NCBI GenBank assembly: GCA_951213105.1
Contig: OX578140.1
Coordinates: 124,512,149 to 124,576,148, forward strand
Source: Amaurobius ferox
Lineage: Eukaryota > Arthropoda > Arachnida > Araneae > Amaurobiidae
Length of the DNA: 64,000 nt
Direction of reading: 5' to 3'
Within the stretch, counting starts at the first letter, position 1, and each line of letters begins with the position of its first letter. The notes under the pieces are model-generated. The model was given only the letters and a program-made list of their open reading frames with translations. It had not been told where the DNA came from and did no database searches. This document shows, piece by piece, positions 34,795 to 46,239 of this stretch. The position numbers were made by a program, and so were the translations under genes.

Positions 34795-36085
34795 TTGTGA
34801 GGGCGCTCGCAGATGGTCGCCAGGTACTGTTTGTAGACATCGTAATTACGCACTGATTACATGTCCTTGGTGCTTATGACTTCTATTCCCTTAACGGAAC
34901 TGACAAATATAGGTAAGTAGCTGCTATTTTATGTTTAAAAAAATCTGATGTGGGCAACACATGACTTTCCTTATATAATGCAATGAATGTACTACTTTTA
35001 CAGTTAAAAAAATGTTATCCTTATAGAAGATACTTATATTCTTTCCAAAATTTTGAATTTTCTTCAATGAGTCGTCATTTTCATTGATTTAGCGTCATTT
35101 TTATCCATTTGGCGAGATTTTTGTTAATTTGGCAACAATTTAAAATGTCGCCAGGTTGGCGACATTCCGCCAAATTCGCCGCCAAAATCTCGCCAAGCGT
35201 TATGGACGGAGCAATAAGTTATTCTTACATCAGATAAATAACTATTGGCGTTCAAATACAAAAGTATTACTCAAAGTATCTTTTTTTATGAATGGAACGA
35301 CCTCGATCCACGAGAATGATGTCACCCAATTTATCGCCTGGAATTACATATGAAAAGTGAACATATTTCTCAATAGGACATATTTTTTTATTTTATATGA
35401 CTTTTTGATAATTTTTTTGAAAAATGTGCAATATCTCGAGAACGGTTCATGTTAGCGATTTAGCGGTTTCGATTTTTTGACGATTTTTTTAAAATTTCAC
35501 TCGAAAATTTAGGGGGGGTTCTGAACATTCGATTGCGTATAAAAACAATAGACTTCCAGTGTTTACGGATTGGGATTTTTGTACCAAATTTCGTTCGAAT
35601 CGGTCCATTCGCTCGCTAGTTATCGTCTCCACATACCCACTGACACACACACACATACACACACATACTTTCACTCAAACACACATAGACATCACTTCAA
35701 AAATGTTTGATTCGTGATCAGGGATGCTTGAAACGTGCTTTAAAGTCGAAAACTCGAATTCGAATTTTCGACCCCGTCGCAATACTTCCCTTATACGGAA
35801 ATTCCCGTATATAAGGAAAGTAATATTCAATTTATTCGCATGTGTTTTTGAGAGGGCGCACACAGATGGTCGCCTGGCACTGTTTGTTCATCGGCATTCT
35901 AATTACGCACTGTTCATGATGCTTATGACTTCTATTCTCGTAATGGAACCGAAAAAATATGCGTAAGTAGTTACTATTTTATGTTAAACCTATTCAATTT
36001 ATTCGCATTTGTTTTTGTGAGGGCGCACGCAGATGGTCGCCTGGAACTGTTCATTGACATCCTAATTACGCACAGTTCAGGGTGT
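34795..36085 (+). repeat. Satellite K (about 160-bp units), split by A6
   Basis: The unit contains GAGGGCGCACGCAGATGG, TCGCCTGG, AATTACGCACTGTTCATG, GCTTATGACTTCTATTC and GTAAGTAG..GCTATTTTATGTT. Copies lie at 34795-34943, 35824-35985 and 35986-36085 (partial). A6 separates the first two. Confidence 0.8.
34944..35823 (+). mobile_element. Family A element (A6), complete
   Basis: Start TCTGATGTGGGCAACACATG after an A run. The 3' hairpin is altered but still paired: TTATACGG-AAATTC-CCGTATATAA replaces the usual CATTATG centre. It is inserted in satellite K, whose neighbouring uninterrupted unit shows the empty site. Confidence 0.9.
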
Positions 36086-37448
36086 AATCTGTTCACATGT
36101 AATCTGTTTTTCATCAAAATGAGCAGCTACGATAAAACAAAATATTTTAAAGCTTAGACAAGAACTCCGGTTAATTGCACAGGAAGGCTTTGCACTATAC
36201 TTAATCTTTACACGAAATGGCGAAGAAATTCACCAAATGTGTTGCGTGTTGCCAAGCGTTATAGACAGATAGACAGAAGGAATGGACCTAGATAAAATTT
36301 TCATGACTTTTTACTTTAGATACGAAAAAAAAAATAGCTCGGACATAGCACATATTGTTGTTCTGTAATTATGACATTCGGTTTTAAATAAATAATGAAA
36401 TAAATAAGTAAATAAATAAGTACAATAGCTATATCATTAATATTTGATATTTTAATTACGTTTTACAACGTTTTTTTCGATTTTCATAAAGAATGTTTGA
36501 ATAAGTGCGGATATAATTTTGATCCGTTCCTTCCGGAAATCCGTGCATCTCTATCAATTATCAATTGACTAACAATATATACACATATATACATACATAT
36601 CCACAGACAAATTTTCAAATTTTTTATATGTTTATTCGCTACGTATCTAGCATACGGTAAAGTGTGGCAGATATTTATTGCTTTCCCCATACGCGTTCGT
36701 GCGTTCCTGGTGTCGATTCCTGCCAATTAGATAGACAATACTGTATAGTTTTGTAATCGACTTTTTCGTCTATCTCTTGCTGATCGTTATTATAATTTTT
36801 TAAATTATCAGCTAGGAGTGCTGAAATCATTGCATGGCCACTTTACTCCAGATAAACCTAACGTGTACACTCATGCACATTTCCTTATAAATTTATTGTT
36901 GTCCGTAAGGACTTTTTTCGAACCAAGTATATAGATTAAAAAAACGGAAGATTAATATGATGTATTAAAATGAATGACATAAGAACATACACGTATATTA
37001 TTAGTTAATTAATGAATTTCCAATTACTTTATGAACATAAGCTTTTAATGACAGTTAATGAGCTCTAATGATTAAAATTTGCATAATTATGCAACAATTG
37101 TTTCAAACCGTTCGCTCTTTGTTTCTCAGTGTGGGTTCTTTTAATTCATGTGGAATGCTTCTTAAAAATTAATTATCCTGCAAGTGAGAAATAGACTTTA
37201 CCTAGGTTTGAAATAAATTACTTCACATAGCCAGCAGCTGCCAAATTTGATCTCTGGACTAGTTTCCCCAATAGGGTTGTATGAGAAAAAAAACAATTGT
37301 CAGGAATGGACATTTATCTATAAATTACTGTGCCTAAAATCTTTTTTTGAGCATTCCCGAAGTTTTCTAATCATTGATGTTTAGATTATTTGATTTATTC
37401 TTTTGCTCGGCGGAGTGTAAAAGAAAAGAAATTCAAATCCGATTAAGA
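36086..37448. other. AT-rich DNA, no recognisable gene
   Basis: Contains a GACAGATAGACAGAAGG tract near 36266-36282, like the tetranucleotide tracts of families B and D, and AAATAAATAAG simple sequence near 36390-36420. No gene recognised. Confidence 0.3.
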
Positions 37449-37450
37449 TA

Positions 37451-39016
37451 CAGTGCGCGAAAAAAGTATAAGGACAAGCGAAAACTCGCCAAATCTAGAA
37501 ATATTTTAGACGGAAATGTATGCTCATTTCTTAAATAAAAATATTGATAAAATGAAGTTCTTTTTCACAAAATTTGTTACATTTTCCAAAAATAAATATG
37601 TATAAATTTGCTTTATAAATTTTAAACCCATATGATCTTGGAAAAAAGTATAATGATAATTGTTTTTTTGATCTAAAATTATAGTAAAATTCACATATTT
37701 GAAGGCAGAAAATAGTCATTTCAATTATAAAGACTGGGTTTCTAAACAAAATTCACGCCTGCCCCATTTCTTGACAAGTTTTATACGATGCCAAAAGGAA
37801 CTCGTCTGTCTGACCTTGAAAAAGGGAAAATTCTTGGTTTTAAAGAATGTAGATTGAGTGGGTATGACATTTCGAAAAAAATTGAAAGATCTAGAACTGT
37901 AGTTTATAATTTTCTAAAATAACCTGGAACGTATGGAATGAAAAAACGAACTGGAAGACCAGGAATTCTAACGCATCGGCAGAATAAAATGGTTGTAAGA
38001 AGAGCTTGCGAGAAAAAAAAAACTGTAAATGAAGTTAGAAGAAGTTTTGACATACCATGTTCTACACGAATAGTTCAAAATGTTTTGAATAAACATTCGA
38101 ATATTTGGTATGGAAAGTTAATGTCACGTCCGCCTCTTAAAAAGGAACATAGTGAACGAAGACAGGAATTTTCAAAAAAATACATTTCTCTTGGCCCAAA
38201 ATGGATTGATGTAATCTTTTTGGACGAAAAGAAGTTCAATCTTGATGGGCCAGATGGTTTTCGCTATTTTTGTATAATCTGCGTAAAACCAAAGACGTTT
38301 TTTGCAAACGTCAATACAGTGGGGGTGCAGTAATGATTTGGGGCCCTTTTGAAGTAAATGGAACCACGCCTATAGTCTTTTTCAACTACAAAATGAACTT
38401 TGACAAATATGTTGATATGTTAGGCAAAAATTTGTTATATGAGGTCCCACTAATTACTTCAGGAGACTATATTTTCCAACAGGATAACACTTTCATACAC
38501 GTTTCTACGACTGCACAACTCTGGTTTGAAGCTAATTCAGTAAATTTACTTGATTGGCCGGCGAGGAGTCCCGATCGCAATCCAATAGAAAATTTATGGG
38601 GCTTTCTAGCCCGAGAAGTTTATAAAACTGGCACACAATATCAGTGTAAACAGGATCTTGTGTTAGCCATCAAACAAGCTTGGAATAACATTTCCATAGA
38701 CACTTTAAAAGAACTTTCAGCATCAATGACCTCTCGGCTTATTCAAGTAATTGAAAAAAAAAGGTTGTTGTCTTTATTATTAAGAGAAATATTAAGTTAT
38801 TTAGAACATGCCCTTATACTTTTTTTCTATATTTTTTTTAGTGATAATCTTTAAGGTCAACTTTTGCAAAGTTCATATTTGCTGTTTTATGTGTTGTAAA
38901 TGTTATTGTATAATTTCATGTTAGAGGTCAAGAATATCAAAAATTCATTTTGATGAAGTGAAAATACAGTATATTTTCATTCAATTATATGTTGGCCTTA
39001 TACTTTTCAGCCACTG
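37451..39016 (+). mobile_element. Tc3-like DNA transposon with both ends
   Basis: The left end CAGTGCGCGAAAAAAGTATA and the reverse-complemented right end CAGTGGCTGAAAAGTATAAG are terminal inverted repeats flanked by TA (37449-37450 and 39017-39018). At 1566 bp with one transposase gene, this is a typical Tc1/mariner layout. Confidence 0.9.
37788..38854 (+). pseudogene. Tc3-like transposase, two lesions
   Basis: ATG 37788: MPKGTRLSDLEKGKILG with a helix-turn-helix through ISKKIERSRTVVYNFLK. A stop TAA at 37920-37922 replaces codon 45, then GTYGMKKRTGRPGILT (GRP linker), VIFLDEKKFNLDGPDG (first catalytic Asp), and a one-base frameshift in the T run at about 38266-38270. Then YSGGAVMIWG, IFQQDNTFIH (second Asp) and WPARSPDRNPIENLWG (Glu); 34 residues separate the Asp from the Glu, the DD34E spacing of Tc1-type enzymes. 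It ends at 38854, about 355 codons. Only these two lesions are obvious, making it the best-preserved transposase in the window. Confidence 0.92.
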
Positions 39017-39576
39017 TACATAGAGTTTAAATTTCGACGCTGTTCTGTAATGCCGAACTCTGTGATATATCCTGAGACGGAATGCTTGAATGGTAATGGT
39101 TTTTGAATAATATTGATTGAAATGCGATGAGTATTTTTGTGCAAAGTTTTCTGATCTGGATTTTGTTTACAATTCTGATGCTATAATTCAATTTATAAGA
39201 CTGTAGCAAAATTTTCTTCCATCCTTGGTACGATGGATTTAATTTTACTGGTTTCTGTGGTGTTCAGTTCAGTGACCTCTTTTAGAATTTTCTTTAATAA
39301 CTTCACGTTAGTGTTCTTAACTCTTTCGTTCAACACTTTTTATGGGCTAGTTCTCGGCTCCTAGAGCACCTAGAGAGTTGAAACTCAGCAACAATTTCAT
39401 CTCGGTGATTATTTTCACCTGTCAAATTTTAATGTCACTCCGTTACGTCGTTACGCATTTTACGTACGTCAACTTCCCATTATTAACTCACCGATCAGGT
39501 AGAGATCTATAATTCACACAATTTCATCTCGCTGAGCATTTTCATCTGTCAAATTTTCAGCTATTATAAGGCTCCT

Positions 39577-39584
39577 CTATATAC
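39577..39584 (+). promoter_or_regulatory. Possible TATA box upstream of the THAP exon
   Basis: CTATATAC about 110 bp before the ATG at 39690. It is positioned plausibly for a core promoter, but such motifs are common in AT-rich DNA. Confidence 0.25.
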
Positions 39585-39689
39585 GAGCTGACTTATCACG
39601 CATATTGAAACCCATCGCAGCTGGAAGCGCAGTCCATTAGCATTAGCTCTATTCGTATTTTCGCTTTAAGAAGTATAATTGAAATAATT

Positions 39690-39850
39690 ATGGATGGTTG
39701 TTCTGGACCAAACTGCTTCATTCATTCAAGAAAGGGTTTTAGGCTATTTCGCTTTCCTAGAAACGAAGAAAGAAGAAAGCAGTGGCTAATAAATAATTGG
39801 ATACCCGGTAATTTAGTATACTTGTGCGAGCTTTATTTTAAAATTTCCGT
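39690..39850 (+). pseudogene. THAP zinc-finger fragment
   Basis: MDGCSGPNCFIHSRKGFRLF, RFPRNEERRKQW and LCELYF follow the THAP domain: Cys-x4-Cys, the FRFP motif, the invariant Trp, and the final Cys-x2-His, here Cys-x2-Tyr. THAP domains bind DNA through a zinc ion in transposases such as the P element and in host factors. The frame stays open to 40067, but resemblance ends near residue 52. The changed last ligand argues that it is inactive, or it is a first exon with an intron after LYF. Confidence 0.7.
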
Positions 39851-40504
39851 AACTGTAGTATGGAACCCTATGGGCTTCAATATGCTTGATAAGTCAGCCT
39901 GTAGTAGAGGAGCTCTATGCTATTACGTTGCGTCATTACGTATTTTACGTACGTCACCTTCCACGGATTCATGCTCGGCTCCCAGAGCACCCACGCAGAG
40001 AGCTGAAACTCGGCACTCATTTTCCTTTCGCCGAAAATTTTTATCTAATAAATTTTCATATCGTTAATGTACGTCGTTACGTATTTTACGTTGATTCACT
40101 TTTATGGGTTTACTCTCGGCTCGGCTCTCAGTGCAGGTAGAGAGCTGAAACTCGATACATAATTTCATCTTGTGGAACATTTTGGTCTAAAAAATTTTCT
40201 TGTGTGTACGTTATATTTGCATTATATGTAAGTTATGACTAAATTTTTGCCCTTTGCATACATTTCTTTACAAATAACATTTCAGTATCTTCTAATGCTA
40301 ATGTCCTCCTGGTTCTAAAATGCAGATCCATGTATAATACTGCATAAGTATGAACATAATTACTTAAATGGAATGAAAACTATAAAGTAAATTAACTAAA
40401 GGGTGATTCAACTCGACTTTTTCATACTAGAATCCATTTTTAAATACCTTGTGATTTTTTTTTCTTTTTGCAAATTTTGCTAGAAAATTTTTAAAAAATC
40501 TCTA

Positions 40505-40800
40505 TTGTTGATACAAATGATAACAATTACAGTAAGTTATACTTCAGTTTAAAGGGCTTGAGAAAAGTATTTCCATTGATACCAAGTTTGACAATGTAGC
40601 CCCAGAAGAATAACTTGATCCCCCCCCCCCCCCTCCTCCCATCGAGAGGAGGTAATGATGTCACGGACACAAAATTTGTATTGCTGCTAATTTTCACTAC
40701 ACTGATTGAAACTTATGTTTTGTGATCATTAAACGATAATTAATCCATTTTACGCATAACTATGTCAAGTTTTGTCCTATGCTGCCATGTTAAGAAACCG
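40505..40800 (-). repeat. Repeat E, copy 2
   Basis: Reverse-complement relative of 5770-6055 (shared GCAGCATAGGACAAAA, the CATCATTA box and CAAGCCCTTTAAA). It carries 14 consecutive C at 40620-40633 beside GAGGAGG-type text. Confidence 0.6.
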
Positions 40801-41212
40801 TAAAATATCGAATAAGTTACGAAGTTGTCACTTGAATAGTTCAAGAAGCGAGATAACGATCAGGGGCTAGATTCTACCCAAACGATCCAAATTCTCCTTT
40901 CCGCCGGAAATGAAGATTTTGTCAGTTGCCTAAAGAGTGCGCTGCTATCAAGTCAAGTCGAAAGCATTCACAAGACGAGAATGATATACGTGTAAGTTGA
41001 ATAACAGTGCACTACAATTTAATTTAGAAAAAATGGGACAATTGACTTATTAATGAAGAAAAAATAAAAGCAATTTTGAATAAGATAATTTGGAATAGAA
41101 TAAAATTTATAATACTAAATTGAAGATAAAATTTAAATGATTAAAAGTAAAATAATTAAAAAATATATTTAATGATTTATAAAAATGTTAATTTTTAAAT
41201 AATAAAATAAAA

Positions 41213-41471
41213 GTGTTGTGATGTGTCACAACAGAACTATTTGCAGCTTTTACATATAGAGAGCCAGGCGATTTATATTTCAATGGAGTCATTTGAATAA
41301 AGTTAATTTTTTTCGATGACATTTTAAGTTTTCAAATGTAATAAATTATTGTAGTATTGTAATAATTTTAAGAATATTACCGCTGAATGTATCGCATTTT
41401 AGTGATGTTTAAATAGAAATTGCATTGCAGTTGGAAACTGTTTAATAATCAATACTTTATGCATGATTGAT
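41213..41471 (-). mobile_element. Family B short variant (B3)
   Basis: On the minus strand the 5' hairpin (AATCATGC-ATAAA-GTATTGATT) is followed by AACAGTTTCCAACTGCAATG and the family B body as far as CGCCTGGCTCTCTATATG. It then ends at a perfect 8-bp stem, TGTTGTGA-TGTG-TCACAACA (41214-41233), instead of the usual 3' half. This could be a deletion derivative with a new hairpin end. Confidence 0.5.
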
Positions 41472-41804
41472 ATTTCTTCTTTAAATTTGTTCTAAGCGGG
41501 TGTTTGTTAAAGCATTTCACATAATTTGCTTTGAGTTCCGGTATACATTTAATCAGAGTTTTACATTTTAAATCGAGGGGACAGTCGTGTTGTTCTATTA
41601 AAAAATAAATTTATTGATATATATTGCATTTATTGTTATAATCAATAACATAAATGCAAGATTAGAGTCCATTAAACATTCTGGAAAACCGGACTCGTTT
41701 GACAAGAAAAAAATTTCCATACTATTCAAAGTAAAAATTAATCGTCTGTCTAAAACGGAGTATCGTTTACAAAAATACGACAACGTTCTACCATTTTAAA
41801 GAAA

Positions 41805-41826
41805 TCTATATAAATAAAATTGAAAA

Positions 41827-41864
<38 letters not shown>

Positions 41865-44364
41865 CCATCATCACGAGAGAAAGGCTGAACCGAATTTCAT
41901 GAAATTTGGTGGGTAGCCTAGAAATAGCCCCACTTAAAATTTAGTCTGTGTTTTGCGTTTCTACGACCAGTGGTTCTCGAGATATTAGTAAAAAACGAAA
42001 TTTTCGTTTGTCTCATCATCACGGAGAAACAGCTGAACCGAATTTAATGAAATTTTGTGGATAGCCTTGATATAGCCCCCCATAAATTTAGTCCAAGTTT
42101 TGAGTTTCTAAGACCAGGGGTTGTCGAGATATTAATGAAAAACGGAACTTTTTCCCATGAGTTATACTCTCCAACTCCGTGGTTTATTCAAACGGAAAGG
42201 ATAAAAATCGTTTGTTTAAAACGTCAAAGGGAATTAAAACTTTATTTTTGAGTTTGATGCAGGATTTTTGCATTAAATAGCCACTATCTGAAAGCATGAA
42301 TTGTATGAAACATGAATTTAAATGGAAAAATCTACCTCCATGTTTTATATTTCACAAGCTTTTACTCAACGACTAGAATTGATGAATTGACTAGATTGAC
42401 TAGAAAGCATGAATTGTATGAAACATGAATTTAAATGGAAAAATCTACCTCCATGTTTTATATTTCACAAGCTTTTACTCAACGACTAGAAGTATAAAGA
42501 AATTAAAAAGGCTATTTAATTTCGCATTTTATGAGGAAGATTCTATCTTATATCATGTTGCTCGACAAAGGAATGGAATTAAATGTGTTTGTTAATGATT
42601 ATTATTATTTTTTCGATTTGAATAATAAATAAATGGATATTAAAATATATCTTATAAATGAACGGTTGGATTTTTTTTTAATTATATTAATTGCGAGCTG
42701 CATACATCACTTTCATGTATTTTAGCAAAGTGGTTTTAAGCTTATATATTGTGTTTAGCTAATAAACTTATACTCTCTCTATTTACCCAATAAATTCATT
42801 TATCCAATTGTTTAAACAGAAAAAGAGTAGAATGGGTATATTTTCTAATAATATTTTAGTTTTTCACTTAGTATATACAAACTGGATCACGATATTTTAT
42901 TCTGATCTGCGAATTTAGAGCTACGAATTTGGCTGGATATCGCTAACTTGGTAACTTTTCTTAAACTTTACCAAATTAGTGGAAATGTCTCCAAATTGAT
43001 AAAAGTGACGCAAATCAATGAAATTAAATTTGTTTTGTTAAAAGAAAGTACTGAAATGGTGTTTCGTTAGCATTTGTCTGTCAGTCCAACCGCCCTACTT
43101 AGTAACCCATTTAGTGAATTTTTAAAATGTCACCAAATTGATAAAAATATTTATAAATCCATAAAAATATTTTGAAATTGATAAATTGCCATAAATAAAC
43201 GAAATTGTGTTTTTTTAGAGGATAATATTTTGATGATGGTTCGTCAATTTATCGCCAAGTGGGACTGTCAGTTCTACAGTCCCACTTGGCGATAAATTTG
43301 GCGATTTTTTAGAATGTCGCCAAACCTTCATTAGAGATATTCAGACGATATTTTGACCACCTATTTATTTGAAGCAAATCATAACATGTCGCTTAACAAC
43401 GGATTTAAATTTAACGTGTTTATGAGGAAGAAGATTTTATTAAATCTTTTCCGATTTTAATGATGAAGATATGTATATAAAATAAATTTCATTGCCATCG
43501 TATTTTTGACTGGATAATATCAATTACGATCTTCATGTTTAAACATTATTATTATTGATGTTTTCGGGGATTATTGATTCAGAGATTATTGATATTTTCA
43601 ATTTCTTATGGCATTGTTTTATTGAGGCAAAAATTGTTGAAACTCATATATTGTACGTTGCACGAGTAATCTACAAATGCACGGGTATATCTTCTAATGT
43701 AAGAGAATATCAGTAGTACATGTATATTGGCATATATTGGAATCAAGCCTTCCGGTATGAAGATCACGGGGATTATTGATATTTTTAATTTATTAAGTAA
43801 TCTGTTATATATTTGCAAACATTTTTCAAACTAAATATTATAATACGGGTAATCTTTTACTAATACTAGGACATATCTTCTAATCTATGACATTATAAGT
43901 AGTACGGGTTTATCTTTCCATATAATTTTAGCACTTTCATTTGGGCACATATTGGAAATAATTACTGCCTACTGGTTTAAAGATTATGGATTTATTGATA
44001 TTTTCAATGTATACATGTAATGTCATAATACAGGTTATATCTTCTAATATTCGCGTATATAAGTAGTACGGGTCCCATACAATACGCTATTATTTTGCAT
44101 ATATTGATTCAATTCCATACTTTTTATAAATTTGCTTGCAAAAAAGGCCAGGATATTTTATTCTTCAGATCTACCTGTGAAGATAATTTTGTATAGTGAG
44201 AACAGAGATCCTGAGGTTTCTTTTTAGGAGCATTGTATTAAATATTTTAACAGAATATTTTGATTAAGCATGTCATTTAGTATACTATAGGAATTTGCAC
44301 ATGATTGTGAATTTTAAGTTTATTTATATTATATACTCCGTACGAAGAACGGGTATGCTGCTAG
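41805..44364 (+). mobile_element. Helitron-like element D1 with canonical termini
   Basis: Begins TC (TCTATATAAATAAAATTG) at 41805 after an A, with a (TGTC)n tract at about 41830-41862. It ends CTAG at 44361-44364 followed by T, with a small hairpin CCGT-ACGAAGA-ACGG at 44338-44352 upstream. TC...hairpin...CTRR inserted between A and T is the Helitron signature. At 2560 bp without a Rep/helicase frame it is non-autonomous. Internal duplication: the AAGCATGAATTGTATGAAAC block at about 42290-42378 and 42403-42490. A segment near 42930-43190 resembles the TTGGCGA module of family A. Confidence 0.75.
43246..43298. repeat. Perfect 23-bp stem hairpin inside D1
   Basis: Left arm 43246-43268 (AATTTATCGCCAAGTGGGAC and three more bases) is exactly complementary to 43276-43298, with loop CAGTTCT. 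The arms include TCGCCAA/TTGGCGA, the same box as in family A. Confidence 0.95.
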
Positions 44365-44855
44365 TAGTAAATAAGATAATTTTAAATGATATAGGTCTTA
44401 CACAGTTCGCATTTGTATCCAAACAACATCTCCATTTATGACATTTAGCTAAATAATAAGTTCCCGATAGATTTAAAGAAATATCATTTTATTTCAAAGA
44501 TTTGCTGCGTTATCTGTTAATTTAATTTCCCGGCAACAAGTCTAATTTTCAGCTTCCTGTAACTAGCTTCCCAGCCGTTATATTTAAAAGGATTTAGATA
44601 CATATGAAATGTGAAAAACAGAAACATTCTATAAATTTAATTTACCATGCTATAATGCCGATTAAAGACAATTCGCTTTTTATAAAGTATATTCCCATAA
44701 GGTACTGAAATTCTAAACCGGCAACTTAATTTTATGAAATTGCAAAGCTGGATCAAGAAAGAAATTGAAATGCACTTAATAAATTGCCCAGTTATTTTTA
44801 ATGTACGTTGTACATTTAATGTTCATCTTCGTGAATGATTATAATATCACTTTTT
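44365..44855. other. AT-rich DNA, nothing recognised
   Basis: No gene or repeat recognised between D1 and C2. Confidence 0.3.
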
Positions 44856-45618
44856 TTACTTTCCCTGCAATACATGGTAATGTATAGGGAAAGTATTGGA
44901 ATTATGCGGAAAATCGCAACTCGAGTTTTCGACGGATCTACGTGTTTCAAGACTTCTAGAATAAGAAAAAACTATTTTAGCGTGAAGTCTGTGTGTGTGC
45001 CTGCGTGTCTGTGTGTCTGTCTGTTCAGATTTTGCATCCACTCTAACTAAAAAACTAATTGACCGAATTTTATAAAATTTGGTAGGTAAGTCACTTGTGG
45101 GCGAATCTGGTGCTGATTAGTTTTGGGTACGATTCGGGATAAAAGAACCCGCCGTTATTTTGCGAAATGGCCCACAAAAGCCTTTATCCACTCTAAAGCT
45201 GAAAAACTAATGGACCGAATTTCACAAAATTCGGCAGATAATTCTTTTGCGGGTTAACCTGGTGCTGATTAAATTTTGGTACGTTTCGGAAAAAATAACC
45301 TGCCTTTTTTATCAACATGGCCCGCAAAAATCGTCAAAAACTAAAATAAGAAACTACGTATGTTCAAATATATCCATTAAATGCTTGTTTTATACGTAAT
45401 TTTTAACGATGAAAGGAATAAGACCAAACCCATTACACTCTAGGTCTAGCCGTTCTCGAGATATTTTAGTTTTTCGTCTTTTCTTCACGCCACCTTTGAA
45501 AATAAGCCCAGTTACCAAAATAAGAACGAAAATTGAATTCAAAGGAATTAAATTTGATTAAAATAAAGATAACGTGGATATAAATCTGCGAAAAAAGTCA
45601 TGTGCTGCCCACATCAGA
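44856..45618 (-). mobile_element. Family C element (C2), complete
   Basis: Left hairpin end TTACTTTCCCTGCAATACATG...TAGGGAAAGTA, a GTGTGTGTGCCTGCGTGTCTG microsatellite, two AAAAACTAAT..ACCGAATTT modules, the CTAGCCGTTCTCGAGATATT block, and the right end CATGTGCTGCCCACATCAGA with a T run outside. Confidence 0.9.
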
Positions 45619-46169
45619 TTTTTTTATTTAAGTTTCTCAGCAATAATAACAATAGCATGTGAGGATGATTTTGTAGCAAAGGAAAACAATTAATTTTTTT
45701 ATGTTATTTGATAAGATAAATTAAACAATGTCAACCAAATTTAAATGCCACCACGTACATTTTTTACCTATTTGTGATTTTAGGAATTTCTTAAATTTGG
45801 TATGTGGTTTTGTTACCGTGAGTGTTTAAATAAATTTCGTGAAAATGTAGAGATGCATTGTTCTAATAAGGGACCTTTAATGTTGTATTCCCAAATGGAC
45901 CAATACATTATTTACATTAATCTTTTTCAATGTATAGAAATTATAAATATAAATTCCAAAAATACAATTTACATTTGAGGAATGATCATTTGTGATCCTT
46001 ACGCATTGTACATAATTTTTTCACTGTGAAATAATAAGTAAATTCATTTGCATTATATGTAGAAAGTCCCATATCAGATTTTTTTTTTAATTTCGATTTA
46101 ATGATAGCATAATTTTGCTTTGAAATAATTTCACTGTAACACGCCTTATTGTAGCACTTAAGAATATGA
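45619..46169 (-). other. AT-rich DNA with a small family A fragment
   Basis: At about 46015-46078 (minus) only the first ~65 bp of a family A element remain (AAATTCATTTGCATTATATG, AGAAAGT, ATATCAGATT). The rest of the stretch shows no gene. Confidence 0.45.
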
Positions 46170-46239
46170 GCATTTTAACTTTAGTTACCTGGTTTTAAAA
46201 TTTATTCCACATAAAATTTATCATATAATATAAAGAATG

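Larger units (their letters stand above)
39345..40200 (+). repeat. Degenerate minisatellite around a THAP exon
   Basis: A block CTCGGCTCCTAGAGCACC...GAGAGTTGAAACTC...AATTTCATCTCG recurs at about 39355, 39500, 39972 and 40112. A second block, TTACGTCGTTACGCATTTTACGTACGTC, recurs at about 39444, 39925 and 40068. The THAP-coding stretch sits between repeat units. Confidence 0.7.

Noticed and set aside
36266..36330. LINE 3' end suggested by GACAGATAGACAGAAGG
   Set aside because: A single tetranucleotide-like tract without reverse transcriptase, target duplication or tail; similar tracts occur in families B and D.
39886..40140. 84-codon open frame overlapping the THAP stretch
   Set aside because: It reads minisatellite units in another frame and has no domain.
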